A stretch of 64,000 nt of DNA from Nitrospinaceae bacterium (GCA_029261405.1 JAJDBK010000017.1:1-64000), one strand, 5' to 3'; numbered from the stretch's first letter, positions 53,165-62,169 are shown. Numbers and translations: made by a program. The notes: a model not told the origin generated them from the sequence alone.

Positions 53165-53656
53165 CTACATTCCGGGGGAGTGGGGGTTGTGGCATTCGAT
53201 ACAGCCGATCTCGGAGTCGGTCGGGTCGGCGCCGTTGTTTTCCATGTGCAGGGCCATATCCTCCTGTCGGGGAAAACCTTCCGGGCGGGAGAAGAGGTAT
53301 TGGTGGCAGATGGCGCACGCATCCCGGCTCCTGTCGGGGGCGTTGGTCACTTCCGGGTGGGCGTTGGGGTGATTTTCGTCACCAGCGTAAGGCTGGAAGT
53401 GGCAGGTTTCACACGGAACTTTTGCGTGTCCTCCATCCGCGATTGCCCCGGCGTTTTCGTCGTGACATCCGGCGCATACGTCACTCCCCTGATGTATCGG
53501 GTCGCGGGCCTGTTCCTCGTACAGATGATCGCCCCTGAATTCGCCGTATTGTCCGAATGAGGCGGGTATCAGGAATGGACGGACACCGAGGCCCATGATT
53601 ATGATCGCCACGACGATTATCATGGCCCGTTTTATATAAAGATATGGATCGACCAT
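53165..53656 (-). CDS. Membrane-anchored tetraheme c-type cytochrome
   Basis: A 163-residue protein with one N-terminal helix (AMIIVVAIIIMGLGV) acting as uncleaved anchor or signal, then four CxxCH sites (CAGCH, CETCH, CAICH, CIECH). The short length and four hemes recall small NapC/NrfH-like or CymA-like carriers, but spacing does not match NapC exactly. It lies 8 bases before the FeS gene and is likely to relay electrons within the complex. Confidence 0.85.
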   Translation of the reverse strand: MVDPYLYIKRAMIIVVAIIIMGLGVRPFLIPASFGQYGEFRGDHLYEEQARDPIHQGSDVCAGCHDENAGAIADGGHAKVPCETCHFQPYAGDENHPNAHPEVTNAPDRSRDACAICHQYLFSRPEGFPRQEDMALHMENNGADPTDSEIGCIECHNPHSPGM

Positions 53657-53681
53657 GATATTCAGTCGGCTTTATCCGAGA

Positions 53682-54794
53682 TTATTTAACTATGCTTTGG
53701 GAACTGAACAGGGGTATCTTCATCAGCGTCCGTTCGGTCACCACAGGTTCGTACTGAAAGAAAAGTTCAGCTGAAACAGAGGCTACGGAACCTGTTTTTC
53801 TTGAAAGGATAAATTTTTCGCTTCTGGTCTCTTTCGGTTTAAGTCGGTTGTCTTCCGTTATTTTCACACCATACAGAAATACGTCCCCGTCCGACTGAAT
53901 TTCGTCCCCATCGGCGTTGACGACAATTTTTCGGTACTCCTTACTTAAGGTTTCGATTACAGCGCCTTTTGCGTTGTGGGTGCGGACCTCCAGGACAAGT
54001 TTCCGCGCAGGTGTGCCTGTGGGAACCGAATGGCCGATTTTTTCATTTGTTATATCGAGCGAAACCCCGATACGCTTGGCGGTTTTCTCCACATGGGTGA
54101 TTTTTACTGTGACAGAATCTGTCATAGTAGACAGATTGTGCGACAGGGAATGATCGTGGATCTTTTCTCTTCCCCTCTCGATGGCGGTCTTTCCGTCGAT
54201 CTCTTTCATGTGGCAGTTCTGGCACTCTTTACCCTCATTCGCGTAGGGTGAGCGCAACCATTCGTTGTACGTGTCTCCGACTTTTACGCCGTGACGGTTC
54301 TCGAAGGAATGACAGCCTGCGCAAAGTTTGGAGCCTGCGAAATCCTTTGAGTAGGCGGTCTTGTGATGGGGCGATTCGGCGTTTTCCAAAACCGACCGTT
54401 TGGTCTCTCCCGGTTCGGAGTGAAACGGCCCATCTTTTTTGTCAAGATCGATTTTTGCTACGGTATGACAGAAATCGCAGGTGACCCCTTCGGTCGTTAT
54501 GGGAAGCTCCACATCGTAATCACCGGTGATGCTTACTGTGGGGGCGTGACAGTTAAGGCAATATTTCTTCGCCGAACCCTTTGTCTCAGTATAGGCTTTA
54601 CGGTAAGCGGTCTGAAAAATCGGATTGCTGTAAGAGAGGGCGTGCAGACTCCCTTTCCAGTTGCGATAGTTGTCCTCATGGCAGTTGGCGCATACGAGAG
54701 AGCTTTCATAACTTTTATCGCCCGAAAAGGCCGGGAGAGTCATAGCGACAATAAATACCGGAACAAGGAGCGTCTTAAGTATTGAGGTTGTCAT
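53682..54794 (-). CDS. Pentaheme c-type cytochrome (second copy in operon)
   Basis: A 370-residue periplasmic protein with a signal peptide (MTTSILKTLLVPVFIVAMTL, cleaved near AFSGD). Five CxxCH sites: CANCH, CLNCH, CDFCH, CAGCH, CQNCH. A C-terminal beta-rich domain contains GHSVPTGTPARKLVLEV. It is paralogous to the proteins at 56497 and 19589, sharing the DTYNEW-type segment between hemes four and five. It sits between subunit IV and the tetraheme gene. It is probably an electron acceptor or donor of the cytochrome b complex. Confidence 0.88.
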   Translation of the reverse strand: MTTSILKTLLVPVFIVAMTLPAFSGDKSYESSLVCANCHEDNYRNWKGSLHALSYSNPIFQTAYRKAYTETKGSAKKYCLNCHAPTVSITGDYDVELPITTEGVTCDFCHTVAKIDLDKKDGPFHSEPGETKRSVLENAESPHHKTAYSKDFAGSKLCAGCHSFENRHGVKVGDTYNEWLRSPYANEGKECQNCHMKEIDGKTAIERGREKIHDHSLSHNLSTMTDSVTVKITHVEKTAKRIGVSLDITNEKIGHSVPTGTPARKLVLEVRTHNAKGAVIETLSKEYRKIVVNADGDEIQSDGDVFLYGVKITEDNRLKPKETRSEKFILSRKTGSVASVSAELFFQYEPVVTERTLMKIPLFSSQSIVK

Positions 54795-54825
54795 GGTATT
54801 TCACTTAGCTTAAAGGATTTTCCGG

Positions 54826-55314
54826 TCAGGTCAGCCAACCAAGTAGAGAAAACAGTATGGTAAGCAGAGCCGATACGGAGCCTACCGCCATGGCGATGGG
54901 GCGTTTTGATGGTCTCCGCTCCGCTCCGCCACGGTCGAGAAACGGGACCAGTAAAAGCGCCGTTACGGCTATACCCTGAATCACTATTCCAAGGATTTTC
55001 GGCGCCCAGCTTCCGAGAAAATCGAAATACTGGGCGAACTTAAGCGTATAAAAGGCGGCCAGAAAATACCATTCCGGCTTGATATGGGCCGGTGTGTCGA
55101 ACGGGTCCGCCTTGACTCCGAGATGCGCCGGGAAGATAATCGAAAAGGTGACAAGGATCATAATGATAGCGAGGCACTGCAAAACCTGCTCGATCATATG
55201 GTGCGGGAAGAACCAGTGGGCTTTCCCCTCTTTTACAAGGCGTTTTTTCTCCTCAAGAGGGATCGCCTTTACCTCGCACTCTTTTTTCTTCGTATATTCG
55301 GTTGGGTGAGCCAT
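54826..55314 (-). CDS. Cytochrome b subunit IV-like protein (PetD type)
   Basis: 162 residues from the ATG at 55314. It contains the Qo-site PEWY motif (KPEWYFLAAFYTLK) and three helices, matching subunit IV of split cytochrome b6f-type complexes. The N-terminus is charged and cytoplasmic. It starts 13 bases after the cytochrome b6-like gene. The longer upstream frame overlaps that gene and is not needed. Confidence 0.85.
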   Translation of the reverse strand: MAHPTEYTKKKECEVKAIPLEEKKRLVKEGKAHWFFPHHMIEQVLQCLAIIMILVTFSIIFPAHLGVKADPFDTPAHIKPEWYFLAAFYTLKFAQYFDFLGSWAPKILGIVIQGIAVTALLLVPFLDRGGAERRPSKRPIAMAVGSVSALLTILFSLLGWLT

Positions 55315-55327
55315 TTTTTTCCTCCCT

Positions 55328-56029
55328 CTACATCGGGCCTGAAATGCCTTGTCTTCTGATCTGCACGAGATGCAGACCGACAATGGAGGCTAGAATCAGG
55401 GGGAGTATCATCACATGGATCGCGAAAAACCGGGTCAGGGTTATCTGCCCGATATCTTCACCGCCCCGGAGAAAATAGCGGAGGTGTTCGCCGACAACAG
55501 GCATGGCGGCCGGAGTCTCGGTCCCCACAACGGTGGCCCAGTATGCAAGCTGTGTCCACGGAAGCAGATAACCGGTAAAAGACATTCCCAGAGTTAACAA
55601 AAAGAGGGTCACTCCCACCACCCAGTTAAGTTCCCTGGGCGCTTTGTAGATGCCGGTTACGAATATCTTGGTCATATGGATCAGGATAGTGATTATCATC
55701 AGGTTCGACCCCCAGGCGTGAACACCCCGTATCAGCCACCCGAAAGGAACATCATTCATGATTCTTGCCACCGACGAGTGAGCTTTCATGATGCTCGGCT
55801 CGTAGTAGATCATCAGCAGGGCGCCTGTTACTATCTGGCAGATGAAGATAAAGAAGCTGATACCGCCAAAGCAGGCCCAGAATGTCAGGTGGGCGGGTAC
55901 GATCTTCTCGAACATCTCGTCCTGCAAGATCTCTTTCACACCCAGCCGGTCGTCCACCGCAGAGAAGAGACGGATCGCAAGTTTGTTCCTGATCTTCAGG
56001 GGGCCTAGTTCGAGGGTTTCAAGTTCCAT
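55328..56029 (-). CDS. Cytochrome b6-like subunit
   Basis: 233 residues from the ATG at 56029, four transmembrane helices. Heme-b histidine pairs are visible in HAWGSNLMIITILIH and HVMILPLILASIVGLH. GYLLPWTQLAYWA lies at the Qo site. With the Rieske and subunit IV genes it forms a quinol:cytochrome c oxidoreductase core of the split b6f type. It starts 4 bases after the Rieske stop. Confidence 0.92.
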   Translation of the reverse strand: MELETLELGPLKIRNKLAIRLFSAVDDRLGVKEILQDEMFEKIVPAHLTFWACFGGISFFIFICQIVTGALLMIYYEPSIMKAHSSVARIMNDVPFGWLIRGVHAWGSNLMIITILIHMTKIFVTGIYKAPRELNWVVGVTLFLLTLGMSFTGYLLPWTQLAYWATVVGTETPAAMPVVGEHLRYFLRGGEDIGQITLTRFFAIHVMILPLILASIVGLHLVQIRRQGISGPM

Positions 56030-56033
56030 GCCT

Positions 56034-56492
56034 TCACACTTCTTCAATAATTATATATTCATCCTCGATCCTGGCGGAGAACGAGGGGAGTGGCGCAGGC
56101 GCAGGCCCGCCGAGAACAGTCCCGGAGGTGTCGAATCTGGCGCCGTGGCATGGGCATCTTAGCTCATTTGATTTTTCGTCCCACTTGACCACACACCCCA
56201 AGTGGGTGCAGACCACGGAGAGGGCCACAAGCTCCTGCTCGTTCGGGCGGATCACCACAGCTGGTTTATTGAGGAAACGAATGAATTTCGCATCCCCTAT
56301 AGGCACCTCGCCAGCGGGGAACTTCATGGAGCGCGCCCCCCCCTCTCCGGCCGACTCCTGCCGGGGCCAGAGATACTGGAATATCGGTATCACCATCATG
56401 GCGGCTCCGATGGCGCTGAAAAAAGCGGCGCTCATTCCGAGGAACCGTCTGCGGGTGTCGAGGTTCAAGTTATCGGCCAGGGTGGATGACAT
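56034..56492 (-). CDS. Rieske 2Fe-2S protein
   Basis: 152 residues from the ATG at 56492. A twin-arginine signal anchor (LDTRRRFLGMSAAFFSA) precedes a soluble domain with cluster motifs CTHLGC and CPCHG. It is the quinol-oxidising FeS subunit of the cytochrome b complex. It begins 4 bases after the upstream pentaheme gene, which strongly supports one transcript. Confidence 0.93.
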   Translation of the reverse strand: MSSTLADNLNLDTRRRFLGMSAAFFSAIGAAMMVIPIFQYLWPRQESAGEGGARSMKFPAGEVPIGDAKFIRFLNKPAVVIRPNEQELVALSVVCTHLGCVVKWDEKSNELRCPCHGARFDTSGTVLGGPAPAPLPSFSARIEDEYIIIEEV

Positions 56493-56496
56493 GGGC

Positions 56497-57672
56497 CTAC
56501 TGCTCTCCTGAAACCGTCTCGTCACGGCTTAACTCTATGCGCATCTCCGTTTCGGTCAGTATGGCTGGTGAGTAGAGGTAATCGACCCAGACAGAAACGA
56601 TGGCGCCTTTGTTATTAGGTATATAAAAAGTGAAGTGTTCGTTCCTGGTCTCTTTCGGATGAATTCTGTTGTCCTTGGCCAGGGAGGCGCCTTTGCCAAG
56701 CATGATATCGGCGTCGGATGTAAGTTCGATTCCTTGCTCGTCGAAGATCGCCTTTTCGTATACCACCCGTTTTTTGTAGACTTTTCCGCCGGGAACGCGA
56801 ACTTCGCAAAAGAGAATAAGTTTTCTCGTCGGCACACCTGTCGGGATACGGTGGCCCGATCCGACGTTGGTAACTTTGACGGAGACTGTCATTCGATCTT
56901 TGGCTCTGTTCACTCCGGCGATTTCAAGGGCAAGGGCTTTTTTCAGCTGGGTGATCGAATGAGACCCGGCCAGATCGTGGCTAGATATCCGCTCCCCCTT
57001 CTCACTTTTGACGTTCTCAGCGATTTCACCAGTCACCTGTGGCATGTGGCAGTATTGACACTGTTTCCCCTCATCGGCGTAGGCGCTATCTTTCCACTCG
57101 TCGTAGGTGGTCATAACCGGAACGCCGTTGGGGGTGTATTGATGGCATGTGGCGCAGAATTCCGATTTTGTGTGAATTTCGGAATGAGCCACCTTGTGCC
57201 GTTTGACCGATCCCTCTTTGTTGGGGCCATATTTCACCGATCCCATATCCAGTTCAAAAGGGAATTCGTGGTTATCATTGATCTCTTTTACGCTGTGGCA
57301 GAAATCGCAGGTTATACCTTCGGAGGCGATCGATACTTCAAGGTCGATCTCCCCTGTGACAATCGATGTCGGCGCGTGGCAGGAGAGGCAAAGTTTGGCC
57401 GCTTTCCCTTTACTGCTGTAGTAAGCCTGGATGTAGGAGGCGCGAAATATCGGGTCGCTTGTGGCCCTTGAGTGCATTGAGCCTTTCCACCTGTCGTATA
57501 TCTGTTTGTGGCAAGTTCCGCACCACCGGGAGGAGTTAAAACCGTTTTCGTTAACAGCTTCAACCGCAGGTTTGTGCGACTGCGAAAAAGCCGGGGATGA
57601 GAGCGGGAGGAGAAAGAACGGGACAAAAAAAAGCGCAAGCCGCAGTCTTTTTCCGGCGAAACTACTTACCAT
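56497..57672 (-). CDS. Pentaheme c-type cytochrome (first gene of the operon)
   Basis: 391 residues from the ATG at 57672, which gives a clean signal peptide ending near AFSQS. Five CxxCH sites: CGTCH, CLSCH, CDFCH, CATCH, CQYCH. The C-terminal domain has GHRIPTGVPTRKLILF. It is a paralogue of the proteins at 53682 and 19589. It leads the operon and could replace cytochrome c1 or f as acceptor from the Rieske protein. An upstream start at 57732 would disrupt the signal peptide. Confidence 0.88.
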   Translation of the reverse strand: MVSSFAGKRLRLALFFVPFFLLPLSSPAFSQSHKPAVEAVNENGFNSSRWCGTCHKQIYDRWKGSMHSRATSDPIFRASYIQAYYSSKGKAAKLCLSCHAPTSIVTGEIDLEVSIASEGITCDFCHSVKEINDNHEFPFELDMGSVKYGPNKEGSVKRHKVAHSEIHTKSEFCATCHQYTPNGVPVMTTYDEWKDSAYADEGKQCQYCHMPQVTGEIAENVKSEKGERISSHDLAGSHSITQLKKALALEIAGVNRAKDRMTVSVKVTNVGSGHRIPTGVPTRKLILFCEVRVPGGKVYKKRVVYEKAIFDEQGIELTSDADIMLGKGASLAKDNRIHPKETRNEHFTFYIPNNKGAIVSVWVDYLYSPAILTETEMRIELSRDETVSGEQ

Positions 57673-57835
57673 CACCGATTCACCCCGATCTGTTTGTAAA
57701 ATACAAGCCTTGCGATTATCAATATACCGCACGATTATCGTAGTTTAAGCTAATTATGTCAATCCCGCTGTCCGTATCGGGGTTTGAGCGAGCGTGTTAC
57801 AATTGCAACTTTTCAAACTTTGAGGATCAGATAAT

Positions 57836-59827
57836 ATGCGGCCCGAAACCATGGTTGTTACGGCGGCTTTGCCATACGCTAACGGCTCCATCCACCTCGG
57901 GCATCTTGTCGAGTATATACAAACCGATATCTTCGTCCGTTTCAACAGGATGCGAGGGGTTCGCGCCCTCTATTTTTGCGCCGACGACACTCATGGCGCT
58001 CCGATAATGATCCGGGCGAGAAACGAAGGGACGACCCCGGAGGCGGTGATTGAGCGATACCAGAAGGAGCATCTGGCCGATTTTGCCGATTTCAACATAA
58101 AGTTTGATAACTACCACTCCACCAACTCCGAAGAGAACAGAATCCTATCCGAAGATATCTTCTCCAAACTTACAAATAAGGGGGGAATCGTCAAGCGGGA
58201 TGTCAGCAACGCCTTCTGTGAAAAGGATGGCATGTTCCTGCCGGACCGGTTTGTTCTGGGGAAATGCCCGAAATGTGACGCTCCCGACCAGTATGGTGAC
58301 GCTTGTGACACCTGTGGCGCCCACTACGATACCACCGACTTAAAAGAGCCGAAATGCTCCATGTGCGGTAACCAACCGACACGAAAATCGTCATCCCACT
58401 ACTTTTTCCGGGTAAGCGACTATGAAGAGACGTTAAAAAAGTTCCTCGATTCAGACGCTTTGCAGGAGGAAGTCAAAAACTTCCTGACCACCTGGTTAAA
58501 AGAGGGTCTTAAAGAGTGGGACATATCGCGGGACGGCCCATATTTCGGTTTCAGAATACCGGGTGAGGAGAACAAGTTCTTTTATGTCTGGCTCGACGCG
58601 CCGGTCGGTTACCTCGCGTCGGCGAAAAACTGGGCCGATAAAAACGGTGAGGATTTTGATTATCTCTGGAAAAGCGGAGAGCCTGCGATCCACCATTTTA
58701 TCGGTAAGGATATAGTCTATTTCCATACCCTCTTCTGGGTGCCGATGCTCGAAGGGGCCGGTTTTTCTCTCCCGGACAAGATTCATGTCCACGGGTTCCT
58801 GACGATAAATGGCGAGAAGATGTCAAAATCGAAAGGCACTTTTATTAACGCCCGTGATTATTTAAATCATCTCGACCCTGAGTATCTGCGCTTCTACTAC
58901 GCTTGTAAGTTAAAGAACAGCATTGACGACCTTGATCTTAATTTCGAGGATTTTTTCCACCGGGTCAACGCCGAGCTTGTGAACAAGATCGCCAACCTCG
59001 CCAGCAGAACTATCAGCATGTTCAACAAAAACAGTGCGCTAGGCAATAAACTCACCGGCATCACAGGCCCGGAGGCCAGGATGTTGCAAGAGATGATCGA
59101 CGAAGGCGGGGCTATCGGGAGCGATTATAACTCGTGCGATTTTGCCCTCGCGGTGAGGAGAATCGTGCGCATGGCCGACATCGCCAACACCTATATCGAC
59201 AGCGCAAAACCGTGGGAGTATAAAAACGATACACAACGCGCCGGAGAAATCCTGACTGCGGGCATAAACGCGTTACGGCTGATAACGATCTATCTGAAAC
59301 CGGTGATACCCGAATTTGCGGCGAAGGTTGAAAAGATCCTGCTTGTTGATCCATTCAGGTGGGACGACCATAAAACACTCCTTACGAATCACACCATCGG
59401 AGAGTTCATCCGGCTTGCCGATAGAATAGAGATGAAAGCGGTCGAAAAAATTCTCGAAGAGGCGAAATCGGCCTCCATCGATGAGAGCGCAACTCAAGAT
59501 GACGATTTAATAGAATTTGAAGATTTCACGAAGGTCGATTTGAGAACCGCGACCATAAAACAGGCGGAGAAGATCAAAAAAGCGAAAAAACTGCTAAAAC
59601 TCACCCTCGATTTAGGGGGGGAGGAGAGAATAGTGGTGGCTGGCATAGCGGAGAAATATAGCGCCGAAGAGGTCGTTGGCAAAACGGTTGTTATAGTGGC
59701 GAATCTCAAACCGAGAAAAATGATGGGTGTGATGTCCCACGGTATGATTCTCGCCGTCAACGATGGTGAGTCACTAAAATTGCTGACACCGGATGGGCAG
59801 GTGGCCTCCGGTCTTAAAGTCTCCTGA
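57836..59827 (+). CDS. metG: Methionyl-tRNA synthetase with C-terminal tRNA-binding domain
   Basis: Charges tRNA-Met. Class I motifs GSIHLGH (residues 19-25) and KMSKSKG are present. A zinc-binding insertion has CPKCDAPDQYGDACDTC and CSMCG. The C-terminal EMAPII/Trbp111-like domain (about residues 560-663) begins EDFTKVDLRTATI. At 663 residues it fits the long dimeric form. GAGG precedes the ATG. It is divergent from the cytochrome operon. Confidence 0.97.
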   Translation: MRPETMVVTAALPYANGSIHLGHLVEYIQTDIFVRFNRMRGVRALYFCADDTHGAPIMIRARNEGTTPEAVIERYQKEHLADFADFNIKFDNYHSTNSEENRILSEDIFSKLTNKGGIVKRDVSNAFCEKDGMFLPDRFVLGKCPKCDAPDQYGDACDTCGAHYDTTDLKEPKCSMCGNQPTRKSSSHYFFRVSDYEETLKKFLDSDALQEEVKNFLTTWLKEGLKEWDISRDGPYFGFRIPGEENKFFYVWLDAPVGYLASAKNWADKNGEDFDYLWKSGEPAIHHFIGKDIVYFHTLFWVPMLEGAGFSLPDKIHVHGFLTINGEKMSKSKGTFINARDYLNHLDPEYLRFYYACKLKNSIDDLDLNFEDFFHRVNAELVNKIANLASRTISMFNKNSALGNKLTGITGPEARMLQEMIDEGGAIGSDYNSCDFALAVRRIVRMADIANTYIDSAKPWEYKNDTQRAGEILTAGINALRLITIYLKPVIPEFAAKVEKILLVDPFRWDDHKTLLTNHTIGEFIRLADRIEMKAVEKILEEAKSASIDESATQDDDLIEFEDFTKVDLRTATIKQAEKIKKAKKLLKLTLDLGGEERIVVAGIAEKYSAEEVVGKTVVIVANLKPRKMMGVMSHGMILAVNDGESLKLLTPDGQVASGLKVS

Positions 59828-59844
59828 AAATCGGAGGAATGACG

Positions 59845-60522
59845 ATGGGAAATAACGAGTTTCACCTGCCGAAAGCCACCCTTGCGTTTCTTAAGGGTTT
59901 GCAAAATAATAACAACAGGGAGTGGTTCGACGAACACCGGAACGATTACAAGGTCAGTTTCGTGGAACCGCTTAAGGATCTGGTTGTCCATCTCGGCGAG
60001 GCTCTTGAGAAGAAACTGCCGGGACTCAGGTACGAACCGAGGATCAACGGGTCAATATTCCGGCTTAACCGGGATGTCAGGTTCTCCAAAAATAAAAGCC
60101 CGTACAAGACCAACGGAGGGGTTTTTTTGTGGGTTGGCAATGAGAAGAAACTCGCTTGCCCCGGAGTCTATTTCCATCTGGAGGCCCGTTCCCTGATGCT
60201 CGGCGCGGGTGTCTACATGTTTGCTCCTGACAAGCTAGATATCTACAGGAGTCGTGTGGAGGAGAATGGCGCCGCCCTTGCCCGTGCGCTCAAGAAGGCG
60301 GAAAAAGCCGGTTTTGAGACTGGCGGTGAGAAATTAAAGAGGGTTCCCCGTGGGTTCGATCAGGAGAGTAAATATGCGGACCTCCTGAAATACAAGGGGC
60401 TGCACACGGGAAAGAGATACCCGGCAAAAAAGGTGACGGAACCTGGTCTTGTGAAGTGGCTTGCAAGAGAGTACGCTCCCACGTTCGACCTGGTGAAAGT
60501 TTTGGAAAAATCTCTTTTTTAG
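59845..60522 (+). CDS. DUF2461-family protein
   Basis: A 225-residue protein. The N-terminal LPKATLAFLKGLQNNNNREW followed by FDEHRNDY, and FRLNRDVRFSKNKSPYKTN in the middle, are the hallmarks of DUF2461 (TIGR02453). The biochemical function is unknown. The ATG at 59845 is chosen because GGAGG lies 8 bases upstream; the ATG at 59839 is too close. It follows metG by 17 bases and may be co-transcribed. Confidence 0.88.
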   Translation: MGNNEFHLPKATLAFLKGLQNNNNREWFDEHRNDYKVSFVEPLKDLVVHLGEALEKKLPGLRYEPRINGSIFRLNRDVRFSKNKSPYKTNGGVFLWVGNEKKLACPGVYFHLEARSLMLGAGVYMFAPDKLDIYRSRVEENGAALARALKKAEKAGFETGGEKLKRVPRGFDQESKYADLLKYKGLHTGKRYPAKKVTEPGLVKWLAREYAPTFDLVKVLEKSLF

Positions 60523-60538
60523 GCAAACAAAGGAGTGT

Positions 60539-61291
60539 ATGTTGCTAGCGAAAGTCGGGAACGCTTTTAAGATTGTAGTGGAGAAGACCCGCTCCCCATA
60601 TTTTATCGGAGTGATGTCCGTTCTGTTTTCCGCAATTGTGATCTACTATTTCTATCTGCTCATTCCTGTGGTTATGGATCCGTTTCATACAGGCAGGTAC
60701 GACACCTCCCACTTGATGACGATAGCCCCGATGGCTGGTCTTTCATCAGCCCTGTTGGCGAAGATGTTTATCGACAGGAAGTTTGGAAGTATTAACTCGA
60801 TACTGATGGCGTTAATCTTCTTCACCTTCATTGTCGGCTCCGTATTTCTGGGTTCATACTCCGGCAGGTACTCCAATAACTATGTTGGGAATTACGCCAA
60901 AGACCCGATCATACATATCGGCGCCCTGATTCGCCATGAGATCGACAGTGGCCGTCCGGCGCCGAAAGATATCGGGGCGATCCTAAACTCGGAAAAGATT
61001 GGCGACCGGATCGAAACGTTCTTCTATTTCCAGAGCGCGGATAAGTATGTACTGCTGGTTATGTCCCCTCGCGAAGGGGAGCGGACTCTGACCGGGAAGA
61101 GTTATTACTACAGGTCGGACAAAGATATCCTCGGTTCATTCTACCATGAGAGCAATAGCGATGTGGACCGGCTATCGGTAGCGATTCTCAACATGGAACC
61201 ACATACCTATTCTAGAAAAGATGGAGTTTGGGATAATGACAGGAGAGTGCGGCATCCAGTGATCTATACCCCGCTTTGGCGGACACCGTAA
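60539..61291 (+). CDS. Unknown membrane protein
   Basis: A 250-residue protein with three N-terminal transmembrane helices (about residues 22-42, 60-76 and 85-108) followed by a soluble domain of about 140 residues on one side of the membrane. No family was recognised. AAAGGAG precedes the ATG and the gene lies 16 bases after the DUF2461 gene. It ends 23 bases before the chosen start of the peroxiredoxin-like gene. Confidence 0.6.
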   Translation: MLLAKVGNAFKIVVEKTRSPYFIGVMSVLFSAIVIYYFYLLIPVVMDPFHTGRYDTSHLMTIAPMAGLSSALLAKMFIDRKFGSINSILMALIFFTFIVGSVFLGSYSGRYSNNYVGNYAKDPIIHIGALIRHEIDSGRPAPKDIGAILNSEKIGDRIETFFYFQSADKYVLLVMSPREGERTLTGKSYYYRSDKDILGSFYHESNSDVDRLSVAILNMEPHTYSRKDGVWDNDRRVRHPVIYTPLWRTP

Positions 61292-61314
61292 TTGGCTATA
61301 AAGAGAATAGTGAT

Positions 61315-61977
61315 ATGAACGGGAAGGTAGCTCTTCAGTCGGAGCTTGACGCATTCAAGGAAAAAGGGATGTCGATGACGCCCGATGAAGTTGTAAGCGC
61401 CATGATGGAGAGCGGAAAAAAGCTGGCCGAATCGGGAATTATAGAACAGGCGAAAAATGTGGGGGATAAGGCGCCCGATTTCAGACTGTCAAACGTTCGA
61501 GGGGAGGAGGTCTCCCTGTCCGGTATCTTGAAAAAAGGCGCGGTGGCCCTGGTCTTTTACAGAGGAGCGTGGTGTCCATACTGCGACCTGCAGTTCAAGG
61601 CGTTGCAGTCAGCCTTGCCGCGAATAAAGGGGACAGGCGCTACGCTCGTGGGAATATCCCCCTCTACACCCGATAACTCCTTGTCGATGGCTGAAAAGAT
61701 GGGACTTGAGTTCGAGGTGGTAAGCGATGTGGGTAACAGTGTGGCCCGGGAGTATGGGCTGGTCTATACCCTTGATGAAATATTAAGGCCGATCTACAAG
61801 GGGTTTGGAATCGATATTCCGGGAAATAACGGTGACGATCTTTACGAACTCCCCTTTGCCGCCACCTACATCATTGGAACGGATCGGGTGATCCGTTATG
61901 CGTTTCTCGACACCGACTATACGAAACGGATGGAACCTGCCCTGATGGTTGAAGAACTGAAAAAAGCGTCAAAATAA
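61315..61977 (+). CDS. Peroxiredoxin-like (AhpC/TSA) protein
   Basis: 220 residues with a thioredoxin fold. The redox motif is RGAWCPYCDLQFKAL (a CxxC rather than the single cysteine of classic peroxiredoxins), after KAPDFRLSNVRGEEVSLS. An N-terminal helical extension of about 50 residues is present. It probably reduces peroxides or disulfides in the cytoplasm, as no signal peptide is seen. The family is clear; the exact substrate is not. Confidence 0.8.
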   Translation: MNGKVALQSELDAFKEKGMSMTPDEVVSAMMESGKKLAESGIIEQAKNVGDKAPDFRLSNVRGEEVSLSGILKKGAVALVFYRGAWCPYCDLQFKALQSALPRIKGTGATLVGISPSTPDNSLSMAEKMGLEFEVVSDVGNSVAREYGLVYTLDEILRPIYKGFGIDIPGNNGDDLYELPFAATYIIGTDRVIRYAFLDTDYTKRMEPALMVEELKKASK

Positions 61978-61980
61978 AGC

Positions 61981-62122
61981 CAGGAGTCTGTCGGACTTAG
62001 GGTGATCCTGCTACAAAGTGGTGCGACCACAGCGATATGGTGGTGCGACCACAGCGAGTGGCCGAGCCACCCGGGGTAGTCGCACTACTCGCTAACGAAC
62101 CCCTGAGTCCGACAGACTCCTG
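61981..62122 (+). repeat. MITE-like element with perfect 17-bp inverted ends (dispersed repeat, copy C)
   Basis: 142 bp bounded by CAGGAGTCTGTCGGACT (61981-61997) and its exact inverse (62106-62122). Inside are hairpins GTGGT-GCG-ACCAC (62018-62030 and 62040-62052, 22-bp period) and GTAGT-CGC-ACTAC (62076-62088). It carries no coding sequence, so if mobile it depends on a transposase in trans. It is the only two-ended copy in the window. Confidence 0.75.
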
Positions 62123-62169
62123 TGAAAAACAAACAGATATATTCAGAAAGGAGACATCCAAAAAAAAGC

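Noticed and set aside
52419-53318. Longer start for the FeS subunit at 53318
   Set aside because: The extra residues overlap the tetraheme cytochrome gene and read as low-quality Pro/Arg sequence; the ATG at 53156 gives a proper Tat signal.
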